Of a stretch of DNA of 64,000 bases, positions 45,975 through 56,357 are shown one piece after another (position 1 is the stretch's first letter; the number at the start of each line of letters is the position of its first letter). The notes beneath the pieces are model-generated. The model made no database searches. It saw nothing but the letters and a program-made list of their open reading frames with translations, and was not told the origin of the DNA. The stretch is from Actinoplanes sp. TBRC 11911 (GTDB taxonomy: Bacteria; Actinomycetota; Actinomycetes; Mycobacteriales; Micromonosporaceae). The translations under genes and the position numbers were made by a program. The stretch is from contig NZ_JABBNC010000045.1 in NCBI RefSeq assembly GCF_012933445.1, positions 16,410 through 80,409 of the forward strand. The letters are read 5' to 3'.

Positions 45975-46432
45975 GTTGAATCCTCACGTCCCAGACTGTG
46001 CGGTTCATACGGTCCCACCTATTAGACCGCCTCGAACGATCATGCGCTAGGTATCCAGGCTTAGCGAACGTGCCCATTTATCACTGTCAGGAACTTGACG
46101 ATGACTACGCGCATCAATGTCAGACAGTTAACTGACGTTAGAGACGCTCTCTTTAGCATGCCGGCCCGCACCACCCGGCTCCGGCGCCCAAGACCATCGA
46201 TCACCTGCGGAAACGGACGATCGAGGGACTCATTGGACCGGACATGACGCAGCGTCGATATGGTGCACACGGTGCGCTCGGGGGATAAGTGTGCCAACTT
46301 TGCGGCGCCGAGGGCCGTGCCCGACCTGACCGCAAACGCCCGAACGTCGCACTGTCTGTGTGGGCACCAGTTGACAACTGACGATGCCCCTGTCCAACCG
46401 ATTTAGCTCAATCAGGAGATAAAGAAAGTCCC
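45975..46432. other. AT-richer intergenic region with a palindrome
   Basis: 458 bp with a noticeably lower GC content than its flanks. AATGTCAG-N8-CTGACGTT (46116-46139) is a near-perfect inverted repeat around CAGTTAACTG (46125-46134). TTGACA occurs at 46371. Short frames exist on both strands but have no family match and poor codon usage. It may hold promoters or a small RNA; none can be proven. Confidence 0.45.
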
Positions 46433-48037
<1,605 letters not shown>

Positions 48038-48212
48038 TCGCAGGCTCGCTCTCGAGACGATGGGCTGACTCCGGGAGCAGGGTCTGGTCAGCCTTCACAG
48101 AGCAGCACGCGCAATGGTACCGGGAGGCTGCCCGCACCTCCCACCCGATTACCTAGCAAGATCATCGGGTACAAGCCCGGCATCGTTCCCGGAGCTCCCA
48201 GGTGAGGATGAA

Positions 48213-49124
48213 ATGGAACTCAACGAGAACGCCGACATCGATACCAGTCAGGTCGAGGACCAGCGCGGGTCGGGCGGAGGCGGCGGTGGCGGCTTCGGCG
48301 GGCTGCCCATTCCGATCGGCGGCGGCGGCATCGTCGGCCTCGTCATCACGGTGATCGTGCTGGCCGTGGGCGGTTACTTCGGCGTCAACGCGATCGGCGG
48401 CGACGGGGGCGGGCAGGCCGACAACTCGAACATCCAGCAGCAGTGCTCGAACAAGTCCAGCGCGACCGACCAGCTCGCCTGCCGCAATGTGCTCTACATC
48501 AACTCGATCCAGGCGTACTGGAAAGAGGCCACCCCGCAGTACTTCAACCGGCCGTACACGCCGTCCAAGACGGTCATCTTCACGAACCGGGTGAGCACCG
48601 GGTGCGGTGCCGCGGACTCCGGGGTCGGCCCGTTCTACTGCCCGGCCGACGACAAGGTGTATATCGACCTGGCCTTCTACGACGTGCTGGCCCAGCAGCT
48701 CGGCGCGCCGGGCGAGTTCGCGCAGCCGTACGTGCTGGCGCACGAGTACGGGCACCACATCCAGGACATCTCCGGCACCGAGGCGAAGATGCGCCGGGCG
48801 CAGCAGGGTGCCTCGTCGGCGCAGAAGAACGCGCTCTCGGTGCGGCTGGAGCTGCAGGCCGACTGCTACGCGGGGGTCTGGGCCCGGCACGCCACCGAGA
48901 CCAAGGCGAGCAACGGGCAGCCGATCTTCAAGAGCCTGACCGCCGAGGACGTCCAGCAGGGCATCGACACGGCCGGCAAGATCGGTGACGACGTGCTGCA
49001 GAAGCGCAGCGGAAACCCGGTCAATCCGAACGAATTCACGCACGGTACGGCGGCGCAGCGTCAGCAGTGGTTCAGTACGGGCTACAACTCCGGCACTCCG
49101 GACAATTGCGACACCTTCGCTTAG
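48213..49124 (+). CDS. Membrane-anchored neutral zinc metallopeptidase (YpfJ family)
   Basis: A 303-residue protein. After an N-terminal Gly-rich stretch a single helix (IVGLVITVIVLAVGGYF) anchors it with the catalytic domain outside. The zinc motif is HEYGHHIQ; a downstream LELQADCYAGVWARH carries the third ligand. ATG at 48213 is chosen (GAGG 5 nt upstream) because the open frame before it is not protein-like. Substrate unknown. It converges on acVLRF1 with a 4-bp overlap. Confidence 0.9.
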   Translation: MELNENADIDTSQVEDQRGSGGGGGGGFGGLPIPIGGGGIVGLVITVIVLAVGGYFGVNAIGGDGGGQADNSNIQQQCSNKSSATDQLACRNVLYINSIQAYWKEATPQYFNRPYTPSKTVIFTNRVSTGCGAADSGVGPFYCPADDKVYIDLAFYDVLAQQLGAPGEFAQPYVLAHEYGHHIQDISGTEAKMRRAQQGASSAQKNALSVRLELQADCYAGVWARHATETKASNGQPIFKSLTAEDVQQGIDTAGKIGDDVLQKRSGNPVNPNEFTHGTAAQRQQWFSTGYNSGTPDNCDTFA

Positions 49125-49753
49125 GGTTCGCGCACCAGCACGGACACCGCCCGGGCCCCGGCCACCGCGGACACCAGGACCGCGTGCCGGGGCTCCGGCA
49201 CCTCCAGGACGCGCTCGGCACGCAACGCCGCGACCTCTTTCAACGGCGGTGCGGCCAGGATCGCGTCGATCGCCAGTCGGTCCCCGCCGGTCACGAGCGC
49301 GGCCAACCGGCGTACCTCGGGAAGCAGCAGACGCCCCACGATGCCGGCGCCGTCGGCAGCGGCCGCCTTGGCCTGATTCACCCGGCGGCGCGCGAAACGC
49401 TGCTGCGACCACCCACCGGCAGCCGTCCGGCCTTGCACATAGTGCGTATCCACCTTGGACGACACCAGCTCAGCGCCCTCGGCGACACCCACCGCCACGG
49501 CACCCTTTCGCGCCAGCAGCAAACCCAGGCGCCGAGGTGCCTGCGCTTCACGGATCAGTTCCGCCAGTTGATTTCCCTCCGGTACGCCCGGAGGAGCGCC
49601 GAAGGTCGCCGAGGCACCGTCCTCGGCGATCAAGGTCAACCCCTGTTCCCGGTACGCCCCGTGCCGCCGCTCGAAGTTCGCGAGCCAGCGTTCCAGGCGC
49701 TCCGGAGCCACATCGACCCACTTGCCGCCGCCCGCGGCCGTGCGCTCACCCAT
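49121..49753 (-). CDS. acVLRF1-type peptidyl-tRNA hydrolase (Vms1-like release factor)
   Basis: A 210-residue protein matching the actinobacterial VLRF1 family. The core has the release-factor-like loop GGWSQQRFARRR, in which the Gln following GGWS is the catalytic residue in Vms1-like factors that cleave peptidyl-tRNA on stalled ribosomes. The N-terminal part (RLERWLANFERRHG) is conserved in the family. It is divergent from a DNA alkylation repair gene only 20 bp away. Confidence 0.85.
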   Translation of the reverse strand: MGERTAAGGGKWVDVAPERLERWLANFERRHGAYREQGLTLIAEDGASATFGAPPGVPEGNQLAELIREAQAPRRLGLLLARKGAVAVGVAEGAELVSSKVDTHYVQGRTAAGGWSQQRFARRRVNQAKAAAADGAGIVGRLLLPEVRRLAALVTGGDRLAIDAILAAPPLKEVAALRAERVLEVPEPRHAVLVSAVAGARAVSVLVREP

Positions 49754-49773
49754 TTTTGTCAGCCTACGGTGGC

Positions 49774-50466
49774 ATGATGCCGGGTGTGACGGAGCTCGCG
49801 TCCGCCCTGCTGAAGCGCCTGGACGACCGGTTGCCCGCGGCCGGCGACCCGGTGCGCGCCGCGGGGATGGCGGCGTACATGCGTGACCAATTCGCGTACG
49901 CGGGTGTCCCGGCTCCGGCCCTGCGCGGCCTGGAGCGAGAGGTGTTCGCCGGGTTGCCCAAGCCCGGGGCGGACGACCTCCGCGCGATCGCGCTGGCGTG
50001 CTGGGAGCGCGCCGAGCGGGAGTATCAATACGTGGCCTGCGACTATCTGCGCAAACACGTGGCCTGCGCGGACGCTGCCTTCCTCCCGACGCTGGCGTTC
50101 CTGATCACCACGAAGTCCTGGTGGGACACGGTGGACGCGCTCGCGACCCGCTTCACCGGTGACCTGGTCCGGCGGGATCCGGCGCTGGTCACGGCGATGG
50201 ACGAGTGGTCCGGCGCGCCGAACATGTGGCTGATCCGCACGGCTATCCTCCATCAGCTGCACTACGGCGAGCACACGGACACCGGCCGGCTGTTCGGCTA
50301 TTGCCTGCGGCAGGCCGCGCACCGCGACTTCTTCGTGCGCAAGGCGATCGGCTGGGCGCTGCGGCACTACGCGCGGACCGACCCCGAGGCGGTCCGCGCG
50401 TTCATCAACCAGAATCGATCACGGCTCTCGCCGCTGTCGGTGAAGGAGGCGACCAAGCACCTGTAA
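49774..50466 (+). CDS. DNA alkylation repair protein (AlkD-like)
   Basis: A 230-residue protein of HEAT-like helical repeats. AlkD signatures include WERAEREYQYVACDYLRK, SWWDTVDALATR and RKAIGWALRHYARTDPEAV. AlkD glycosylases excise N3- and N7-alkylpurines without base flipping. Start ATG at 49774 or the adjacent ATG at 49777; TACGGT ends 6 nt before the latter, so translation may begin there on a leaderless mRNA. Confidence 0.92.
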   Translation: MMPGVTELASALLKRLDDRLPAAGDPVRAAGMAAYMRDQFAYAGVPAPALRGLEREVFAGLPKPGADDLRAIALACWERAEREYQYVACDYLRKHVACADAAFLPTLAFLITTKSWWDTVDALATRFTGDLVRRDPALVTAMDEWSGAPNMWLIRTAILHQLHYGEHTDTGRLFGYCLRQAAHRDFFVRKAIGWALRHYARTDPEAVRAFINQNRSRLSPLSVKEATKHL

Positions 50467-50472
50467 GGCAGG

Positions 50473-50907
50473 ATGTTCCGGGTGAGCGACTATCGGTTGA
50501 GCGAGGATCCCGACCACCTCGATCTGGACAGCGTGGTGCGGTGGATCGGCTCGGACGCGTACTGGGCCAAGGGACGCTCGCGCGAGGTCATCGAGCGGTC
50601 CTTCGCGCACTCGTTCGCGGCCGGCGTCTACACCGGCGACGCGCAGCAGGTGGCGGTCGCGCGCATCGTGTCCGCCCGGGCGACGTTCGCCTGGCTCGCC
50701 GACGTGTACGTCGACCGGGCGCATCGCGGCCACGGGCTCGGAAACATGCTAGCCGAGTGGGCCACCGGCTGGGCCGAGCGGCACGGCGTCCCGCGTCTGG
50801 TGCTGTCGACGCTGGACGCGCACGGGGTGTACGCGAAGGTGGGCTTCACCCCACTGGCACACCCCGAGCGCTGGATGAACATCGATTCCCGGCCGCCGAT
50901 CGGCTAA
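50473..50907 (+). CDS. GNAT family N-acetyltransferase
   Basis: A 144-residue acetyltransferase. The acetyl-CoA-binding motif A is VDRAHRGHGLGNML (R-x-x-G-x-G/A), with the preceding strand AWLADVYV. ATG at 50473 follows AGGCAGG. It is 6 bp downstream of the alkylation repair gene in the same direction. Substrate unknown. It converges on the LysE gene with a 4-bp overlap. Confidence 0.88.
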   Translation: MFRVSDYRLSEDPDHLDLDSVVRWIGSDAYWAKGRSREVIERSFAHSFAAGVYTGDAQQVAVARIVSARATFAWLADVYVDRAHRGHGLGNMLAEWATGWAERHGVPRLVLSTLDAHGVYAKVGFTPLAHPERWMNIDSRPPIG

Positions 50908-51497
50908 AGCAGCCTGATCGCCAGGAACGCGATGACGGCACTGGACACGAGGGCGGTGATCAGCCGGCCGCGTTCACCGGTCAGCACGCGGCCCACCAGC
51001 GAGCCGCCGCCGGCGATCAGCAGTTGCCAGCTCGCCGAGGCCAGAAACGCGCCCACCACGAACCAGAAACCGCCGCCCTCGCCGCCGCGCCCCAGAACGA
51101 GCGCCGCGAAATAGATGACGGTCGCCGGGTTGAGCAGCGTCAGACCCAGAATTCCCCCGTACGCGCGGAGCGCCGTGGCCGGCTTCTCCACCCGGGCCGC
51201 CGTGCGCCGTTTCCGGAGGGCTCCCCAGGCGGTCATGGCGGCCATCCCGAGCAGGACCACCGCCGCGGCCCAGCGCAGCGGCGTGGCAACCGGGGCGATC
51301 ACCGCGGCCACCGCCGCTCCCCCGACGACGGCGATCAGCGCGTAGATGCCGTCCGCGGTGGCCGCCCCCAGCCCGGCGGCGGCCCCGACCCGCAGCGACG
51401 TGCGGGCGCTGAGCCCCGCGATGAGCACCCCGATGGCCCCGACCGGAATCGCGACACCGTATCCGGCGACCACGCCGGACAGAAACGCCGCGCTCAT
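50904..51497 (-). CDS. LysE family translocator
   Basis: A 197-residue protein with six hydrophobic segments (for example VVAGYGVAIPVGAIGVLIAG, VIYFAALVLG, LITALVSSAVIAFLAIRLL). The N-terminal pattern PVGAIGVL and GLTLLNPATVIYF are characteristic of LysE exporters, which release amino acids or similar small molecules. Start ATG at 51497; the open frame continues upstream but is not protein-like. Confidence 0.88.
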   Translation of the reverse strand: MSAAFLSGVVAGYGVAIPVGAIGVLIAGLSARTSLRVGAAAGLGAATADGIYALIAVVGGAAVAAVIAPVATPLRWAAAVVLLGMAAMTAWGALRKRRTAARVEKPATALRAYGGILGLTLLNPATVIYFAALVLGRGGEGGGFWFVVGAFLASASWQLLIAGGGSLVGRVLTGERGRLITALVSSAVIAFLAIRLL

Positions 51498-51695
51498 GAC
51501 AGCTGCTGACGGCCCGCCGTTCCCTCGACGCGGCGCTGCTGCCGGACGGCCCGGTCGGCCGCAGCAACAGAGACGCGGAAGCACTTCTTCAGCCTGGTCA
51601 CGGCGCCATCATCCCGGCCACCCCGCCGCCCCCGCCACCGATTTTCGCCACCGCTCACCGGCCCCGAGGCGCGGGGTATGGAGGAGGTGGATAGG

Positions 51696-52400
51696 GTGCC
51701 GATCATGGGTGTGGTTGCCGAACTGGTTCTCGTCCGGCACGGGCAAAGCCTGGCCAACGTCGCCTTCCCCGCCGCGGACGCGCGCGGGCTGCTGGAAGCC
51801 GAGGTCAGCGGGCGCGACGCCGAAGTCCCCCTGACCGCGCTCGGCGAGTCGCAGGCGCGGGCGGTCGGGCACTGGCTCGCGCAGCTGCCGGCCGGCGAGG
51901 TGCCGCAGGTCGTCATCACGTCGCCGTACCTGCGGGCCCGCGAAACCTGGCGCATCGCGGCCGACACCTCCGGCCTGGAGCTGCCGGCGCCCACCACCGA
52001 CGACCGGCTGGTCGACCGGCTGCTGGGCGACCTCGAGATGATGACCCGCGCCGCGGTGAACCACCACTACCCGCAGGAGAGTGCCCGCCGCCGCGAGATC
52101 GGCGAGTTCAACTACGCCCCGCCCGGTGGCGAGTCGTTCGCGGACATCGCCGTACGCCTGCAGGCCTTCCTCGACGACCTCAACCGCGACCACGCCCGCC
52201 AGCGGGTCATCGTGGTCGCCCACGACGCGGTCGTGCTCATGATGCGGGCCGTCATCGAGCAGTTGTCCTGGGACGAGGTCGTCGAGGCGGAACGCACCGC
52301 GGGCAGCGTTCGTAACGCTTCGCTGTCGCGCTTTGTCGCCGTCGGTGACCACCTCGAACTGGCCAGCTACAACTCGGTGGACCACCTGCCGCAAGGCTGA
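51696..52400 (+). CDS. Histidine phosphatase family protein
   Basis: A 234-residue phosphoglycerate-mutase-like protein. The phosphohistidine motif is VLVRHGQSLANV; the second arginine-containing motif is TSPYLRARETW, and the catalytic His is in VAHDAVVLMMR. GTG at 51696 has AGGAGG 8 nt upstream; ATG at 51678 and 51705 are alternatives. The substrate may be a sugar phosphate or similar metabolite. Confidence 0.9.
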   Translation: MPIMGVVAELVLVRHGQSLANVAFPAADARGLLEAEVSGRDAEVPLTALGESQARAVGHWLAQLPAGEVPQVVITSPYLRARETWRIAADTSGLELPAPTTDDRLVDRLLGDLEMMTRAAVNHHYPQESARRREIGEFNYAPPGGESFADIAVRLQAFLDDLNRDHARQRVIVVAHDAVVLMMRAVIEQLSWDEVVEAERTAGSVRNASLSRFVAVGDHLELASYNSVDHLPQG

Positions 52401-52407
52401 TCGCCGC

Positions 52408-53151
52408 TCAGTCGACGACCGCCCACTCCCGCAGCTCACGCAGCACGTCGCGATCACCGTCGACGTCCAGGTCGTCGTAGGGTTTTCGGCCGTACAGCGC
52501 CAGCACAAGATCGCTCGCCGGTGCCCGCACGGTCGCCACCGGCTCACCGCTCGCGGCAGGATCGAGAACCGCGCCCGTGGCGGTGAGATCCACCGTCCAG
52601 CTCGGCCCGTCGGTCGCGTCGAATCTGATGCGGGCCGGGCGATGCGGCCACTCCCCCAAGGATCGCAGCGGCACCGCCAGGAACTCGCCGACCCCGTCGA
52701 CCGCGATCACCCCGGGCAACGGCTCCACGACGCCGGCCGCCTCCTGCGCGTCGAACGCGTGCACCGCCGCCTCCTGCACCTGATGGCGGGCGATGGCACC
52801 GGACGTGTGCGGCGCGCCGTCGGAGTCCCACCAGGCCCAGGCCGGCGAGTCGGGGCCCACCGCCCGCAGCGCGGCCAGCAGCAACGACGTGGATTCGGCG
52901 GACCACTCCAGCAGCTCGCCCTCGACCTCGCGCTCACCGAGATCGGGGTGGACGGAGGGATCGGCCGCGGTCACGATCACCGCCCAGGCACGCTGGACGG
53001 CGCCGAGATGGTCGACCAGATCGAAGAGCGTCCAGTCGGGGCAGCCGGGGACCGAGACGTCGATGCCCGGTGCGACGGCGACCGCGGACCGCAGTGCCGA
53101 CGACCGGGCATCGATCAACGACAGCAGCTCGTCGAACGGGGGTGTTTGCAT
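52408..53151 (-). CDS. Maleylpyruvate isomerase-type (TIGR03083) mycothiol-dependent enzyme
   Basis: A 247-residue protein. The N-terminal DinB-like helical domain has VPGCPDWTLFDLVDHLGAVQRAW and the metal-binding HQVQEAAVHAFDAQ; the C-terminal domain (about residues 150-247) matches the second domain of mycothiol-dependent isomerases. These enzymes or paralogues act on thiol adducts. The substrate is unknown. Confidence 0.85.
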   Translation of the reverse strand: MQTPPFDELLSLIDARSSALRSAVAVAPGIDVSVPGCPDWTLFDLVDHLGAVQRAWAVIVTAADPSVHPDLGEREVEGELLEWSAESTSLLLAALRAVGPDSPAWAWWDSDGAPHTSGAIARHQVQEAAVHAFDAQEAAGVVEPLPGVIAVDGVGEFLAVPLRSLGEWPHRPARIRFDATDGPSWTVDLTATGAVLDPAASGEPVATVRAPASDLVLALYGRKPYDDLDVDGDRDVLRELREWAVVD

Positions 53152-53182
53152 GCCCCGGTTCTACCAGCCGCGTACGACAAAA

Positions 53183-53554
53183 TCAGACGTTGAAGCCGAG
53201 CGACCGCAACTGCTCGCGCCCGTCGTCAGTGATCTTGTCCGGGCCCCACGGCGGAAGCCACACCCAGTTGATCCGGAAGTCCTGGACGATGCCGCCGCCC
53301 GGACCCTGCGTCAACGCCGTACGCGCCTGGTCCTCGATGACGTCGGTCAGCGGACACGCCGCCGACGTGAGCGTCATGTCCAGGGTGACCACGTTCTCGT
53401 CATCCACGTGGGTGCCGTAGATGAGGCCGAGGTCGACGACGTTGATCCCCAGCTCGGGGTCGACGACGTCCTTCATCGCCTCTTCGATGTCGGCAACGGA
53501 CGCCTTCGAAACGGCGCCTTCGGAAGCGGTAGTGCCTTCAGAAGCAGTAGTCAT
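53183..53554 (-). CDS. sufT: SufT/MIP18-type iron-sulfur assembly factor (DUF59)
   Basis: A 123-residue DUF59 protein with IEEAMKDVVDPELGINVVDLGLIY and the conserved TLTSAACPLTDV, whose Cys is required for Fe-S maturation in the family, and an RINWVWLPPWGPD tail. It ends the suf operon, its ATG overlapping the sufU stop as ATGA. It helps deliver clusters to target proteins. Confidence 0.93.
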   Translation of the reverse strand: MTTASEGTTASEGAVSKASVADIEEAMKDVVDPELGINVVDLGLIYGTHVDDENVVTLDMTLTSAACPLTDVIEDQARTALTQGPGGGIVQDFRINWVWLPPWGPDKITDDGREQLRSLGFNV

Positions 53555-54015
53555 GCCTTCACCTCCGGGCTCGCGCCCACGTCAACACCGGCCCGCGCCG
53601 CCGCGTCCTGGAATGCCATCCAGGGCAGCAACGCGCATTTCACCCGGGCCGGGAACTTCGCCACTCCGGCGAATGCCACCCCGTCGCCGAGCACGTCCTC
53701 GTCCGGCTCGACCTGCCCACGCCCCTGCATCAGCTGCACGAACGCCTCTTGAATTCCCGCGACGGTCGCCGCGTCCTTGCCCGTCACCAGCTCATGCAGC
53801 ACCGACGCCGACGCCTGACTGATGGAACATCCCAGACCTTCGTACGAAATGTCCGAAATGTTTACGCCATCGACGGCAACCCGAACCGTCACCTCGTCGC
53901 CGCACGTCGGATTGACATGGTGCGCCTCGCCGCCGAACGGATCCCGCAAGCCTCGCCCGTGCGGGTGCTTGTAGTGATCGAGGATGATCTCCTGGTAAAG
54001 CCCGTCGAGAAGCAT
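53551..54015 (-). CDS. sufU: Fe-S cluster assembly sulfurtransferase SufU
   Basis: A 154-residue SufU. The zinc/sulfur-accepting ligands are C38 and D40 (NPTCGDEV), C63 (GLGCSISQAS) and a Cys near residue 128 (VKCALLPW). SufU accepts sulfur from SufS. Its ATG shares a base with the sufS stop (TGATG) and its stop overlaps the sufT start. Confidence 0.95.
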   Translation of the reverse strand: MLLDGLYQEIILDHYKHPHGRGLRDPFGGEAHHVNPTCGDEVTVRVAVDGVNISDISYEGLGCSISQASASVLHELVTGKDAATVAGIQEAFVQLMQGRGQVEPDEDVLGDGVAFAGVAKFPARVKCALLPWMAFQDAAARAGVDVGASPEVKA

Positions 54016-55244
54016 CAGCCGAACACCTTCCGCACCTGGTCGAGCCCCTGCACGAGAGCGTCGACCTCGTCCTGCGTCGTGTAGAGGTAGAACGACGCGC
54101 GGGTCGTCGCCGGCACCCCGAACCGGGCGCACGTCGGCTTCGCGCAGTGGTGCCCCACCCGCACCTCGACACCCTGCGCGTCCAGGATCTGACCGACGTC
54201 GTGCGGGTGCACCCCGTCCACCGCGAACGAGAGCGTGCCGCCCCGCCCGTCCGGCGTCGAGGGCCCGAAGATGCGAACGCCGGGCATGTCGCCGAGCGCC
54301 TTCAAGGCGTACGCGGTGATGTCCTGCTCGTGCTGGTGAACGTTCTCCATGCCGATGGCCGTCAGGTAGTCCACGGCCGCACCGAGCCCGATGGCCTCGG
54401 CGATCGGCGGCGTGCCCGCCTCGAACCGCGCGGGCGGCGGCGCATACGTCGTGCCCTGCATGGTGACCGTCTCGATCATCGAGCCACCGGCCAGGAACGG
54501 CGGCATCGCGGCGAGCAGCTCGTACTTGCCCCAGAGCACGCCGATGCCGGTCGGGCCGAGCATCTTGTGCCCGGTGAACGCGATGAAGTCGACGCCGAGC
54601 GCGCGCACGTCCACCGGCAGGTGCGGCACCGACTGTGAGCAGTCGAGCATCACCAGCGCGCCGACCTGACGGGCCCGCGCCACGATGCGTGACACGTCGT
54701 TGATCGTCCCGAGGACGTTCGACATGTGCACGATCGAGACCAGCTTGGTGCGTTCGTTGACCAGGTCGTCGAGGTTCGACTCATCGAGCCGGCCGTCGTC
54801 GGTGACCCCGAACCAGCGCAGCGTGGCGCCGGTCCGCTCGCACAGAAGCTGCCAGGGCACGATGTTCGAGTGGTGCTCCATCTCGGAGACCACGATCTCG
54901 TCGCCGGGCTTGAGGTTGAGGTGCTGCCCACCGGCGTACGCGACCAGGTTGATCGCCTCGGTGGAGTTCTTCGTGAAGACGATCTCGTCCGGGGTCGCCG
55001 CGTTGACGAACGAGGCGATCTTCGCGCGCGCGCCCTCGTACGCCGACGTGGCCTCGGTGCCGAGCGTGTGCACCGAGCGGGACACGTTGCCGTTGTGCCG
55101 CTCGTTGTGCTGCCGCATGATCTCGAGCACCTGCCGCGGTTTCTGCGAGGTGTTCGCGCTGTCCAGGTAGACCAACGGGTGCCCGTTGATCTCCCGGTCG
55201 AGAATCGGGAAGTCGGCTCGGATCCGGGCCACGTCGAACGTCAT
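54015..55244 (-). CDS. sufS: Cysteine desulfurase SufS
   Basis: A 409-residue PLP enzyme. The PLP lysine is in FTGHKMLGPTG; the active Cys in VGHHCAKPTC; VSEMEHHSNIVPW is the cofactor-binding segment. It takes sulfur from cysteine and passes it to SufU. It lies 22 bp downstream of sufC and is coupled to sufU. Confidence 0.96.
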   Translation of the reverse strand: MTFDVARIRADFPILDREINGHPLVYLDSANTSQKPRQVLEIMRQHNERHNGNVSRSVHTLGTEATSAYEGARAKIASFVNAATPDEIVFTKNSTEAINLVAYAGGQHLNLKPGDEIVVSEMEHHSNIVPWQLLCERTGATLRWFGVTDDGRLDESNLDDLVNERTKLVSIVHMSNVLGTINDVSRIVARARQVGALVMLDCSQSVPHLPVDVRALGVDFIAFTGHKMLGPTGIGVLWGKYELLAAMPPFLAGGSMIETVTMQGTTYAPPPARFEAGTPPIAEAIGLGAAVDYLTAIGMENVHQHEQDITAYALKALGDMPGVRIFGPSTPDGRGGTLSFAVDGVHPHDVGQILDAQGVEVRVGHHCAKPTCARFGVPATTRASFYLYTTQDEVDALVQGLDQVRKVFG

Positions 55245-55266
55245 CGTTGTCTCCGGTTCGTCGAAG

Positions 55267-56028
55267 TCAGACGCGGGCGGCCACGTAGCGCTCGTAGCCC
55301 TCGGCTTCCAGCTGCTCGGCGAGTTCCGGGCCGCCTTCCTGAACGATCTTGCCGCCCACGAACACGTGCACGAAGTCCGGCTTGATGTAGCGCAGGATCC
55401 GCGTGTAGTGGGTGATCAGCAGCAGACCGGTGTCGCCCGTCTCGCGCACCCGGTTGACGCCCTCGCTGACGATCCGCAACGCGTCGATGTCCAGGCCGGA
55501 GTCGGTCTCGTCGAGGATCGCCACCTTGGGCTTGAGCAGCTCGAGCTGCATGATCTCGTGCCGCTTCTTCTCGCCGCCGGAGAAGCCCTCGTTGACGTTG
55601 CGCTGCGCGAACGCCGGGTCCATCTGCAGCTTCTCCATGGCCGTACGCAGCTCGGCGGTCCACGTCCGCAGCTTGGGCGCCTCGCCGTCGATCGCCGTCT
55701 TCGCGGTGCGCAGGAAGTTCGCGACCGACACGCCGGGCACCTCGACCGGGTACTGCATCGCGAGGAACATGCCCGCGCGGGCCCGCTGGTCGACGGTCAT
55801 CGCCAGGACGTCCTCGCCGTCCAGCGTCACCGTGCCGTCGGTGATCTGGTATTTCGGGTGACCCGCGATGGAGTACGCGAGGGTCGACTTGCCGGACCCG
55901 TTCGGGCCCATGATGGCGTGCGTCTCGCCCGCCCGCACGGTGAGGTCGACCCCGGACAGGATCGGCTTCAGGTCGCCCTCGGGCAGCTTCACCGAAACCT
56001 TGAGGCCACGGATTTCCAGGGTGCTCAC
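55267..56028 (-). CDS. sufC: Fe-S assembly ATPase SufC
   Basis: A 253-residue ABC-type ATPase: Walker A GPNGSGKST, signature FSGGEKKRHEIM, Walker B AILDETDSGLDID. SufC forms the SufBCD scaffold complex with SufB and SufD. Its ATG overlaps the Rieske gene stop. Confidence 0.97.
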   Translation of the reverse strand: MSTLEIRGLKVSVKLPEGDLKPILSGVDLTVRAGETHAIMGPNGSGKSTLAYSIAGHPKYQITDGTVTLDGEDVLAMTVDQRARAGMFLAMQYPVEVPGVSVANFLRTAKTAIDGEAPKLRTWTAELRTAMEKLQMDPAFAQRNVNEGFSGGEKKRHEIMQLELLKPKVAILDETDSGLDIDALRIVSEGVNRVRETGDTGLLLITHYTRILRYIKPDFVHVFVGGKIVQEGGPELAEQLEAEGYERYVAARV

Positions 56029-56357
56029 GGCTCTACTCCATTACTCGGGGTGGTCGAAACGAAGATGGCCCCGTCGCGGATCTCGACGGGGAAGGTCGCC
56101 ACCGGCCGGGTGGCGGGAAGGCCGGTCGGGGCGCCGGTGCGCAGGTCGAAGCGGGATCCGTGCAGCCAGCACTCGAGCGTGCACCCGTCCACCTCACCCT
56201 CCGAGAGGGCGACGGCGGCATGACTGCATTCATCCCGTACGGCGTAGAAGTTGTCGTCGTCGGCATGGACCACCGCGACATCGACACCGGCGACCTCGAC
56301 GGAGATCGCGGTGCCCTTGGCGATGTCGTCGGCGGTACCGACCTGCTCGAAGCTCAC
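56025..56357 (-). CDS. Rieske-type ferredoxin in the suf operon
   Basis: A 110-residue Rieske [2Fe-2S] protein. The ligands are C-x-H in ECSHAAVALS and C-x-x-H in ECWLHGSRFD. Annotated in relatives as a non-heme oxygenase ferredoxin subunit. Its conserved location between sufD and sufC in actinobacteria points to electron delivery or cluster transfer in Fe-S assembly. Overlaps sufD and sufC by 4 bp each. Confidence 0.94.
   Translation of the reverse strand: MSFEQVGTADDIAKGTAISVEVAGVDVAVVHADDDNFYAVRDECSHAAVALSEGEVDGCTLECWLHGSRFDLRTGAPTGLPATRPVATFPVEIRDGAIFVSTTPSNGVEP

Noticed and set aside
46099..46242. Plus-strand 47-codon frame starting ATGACTACGCGC
   Set aside because: A weak AGGAA precedes it, but the sequence is not protein-like and overlaps the palindrome; not enough to call a gene.
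46061..46297. Minus-strand 78-codon frame in the AT-rich gap
   Set aside because: No family, no ribosome site and codon usage unlike the neighbours.
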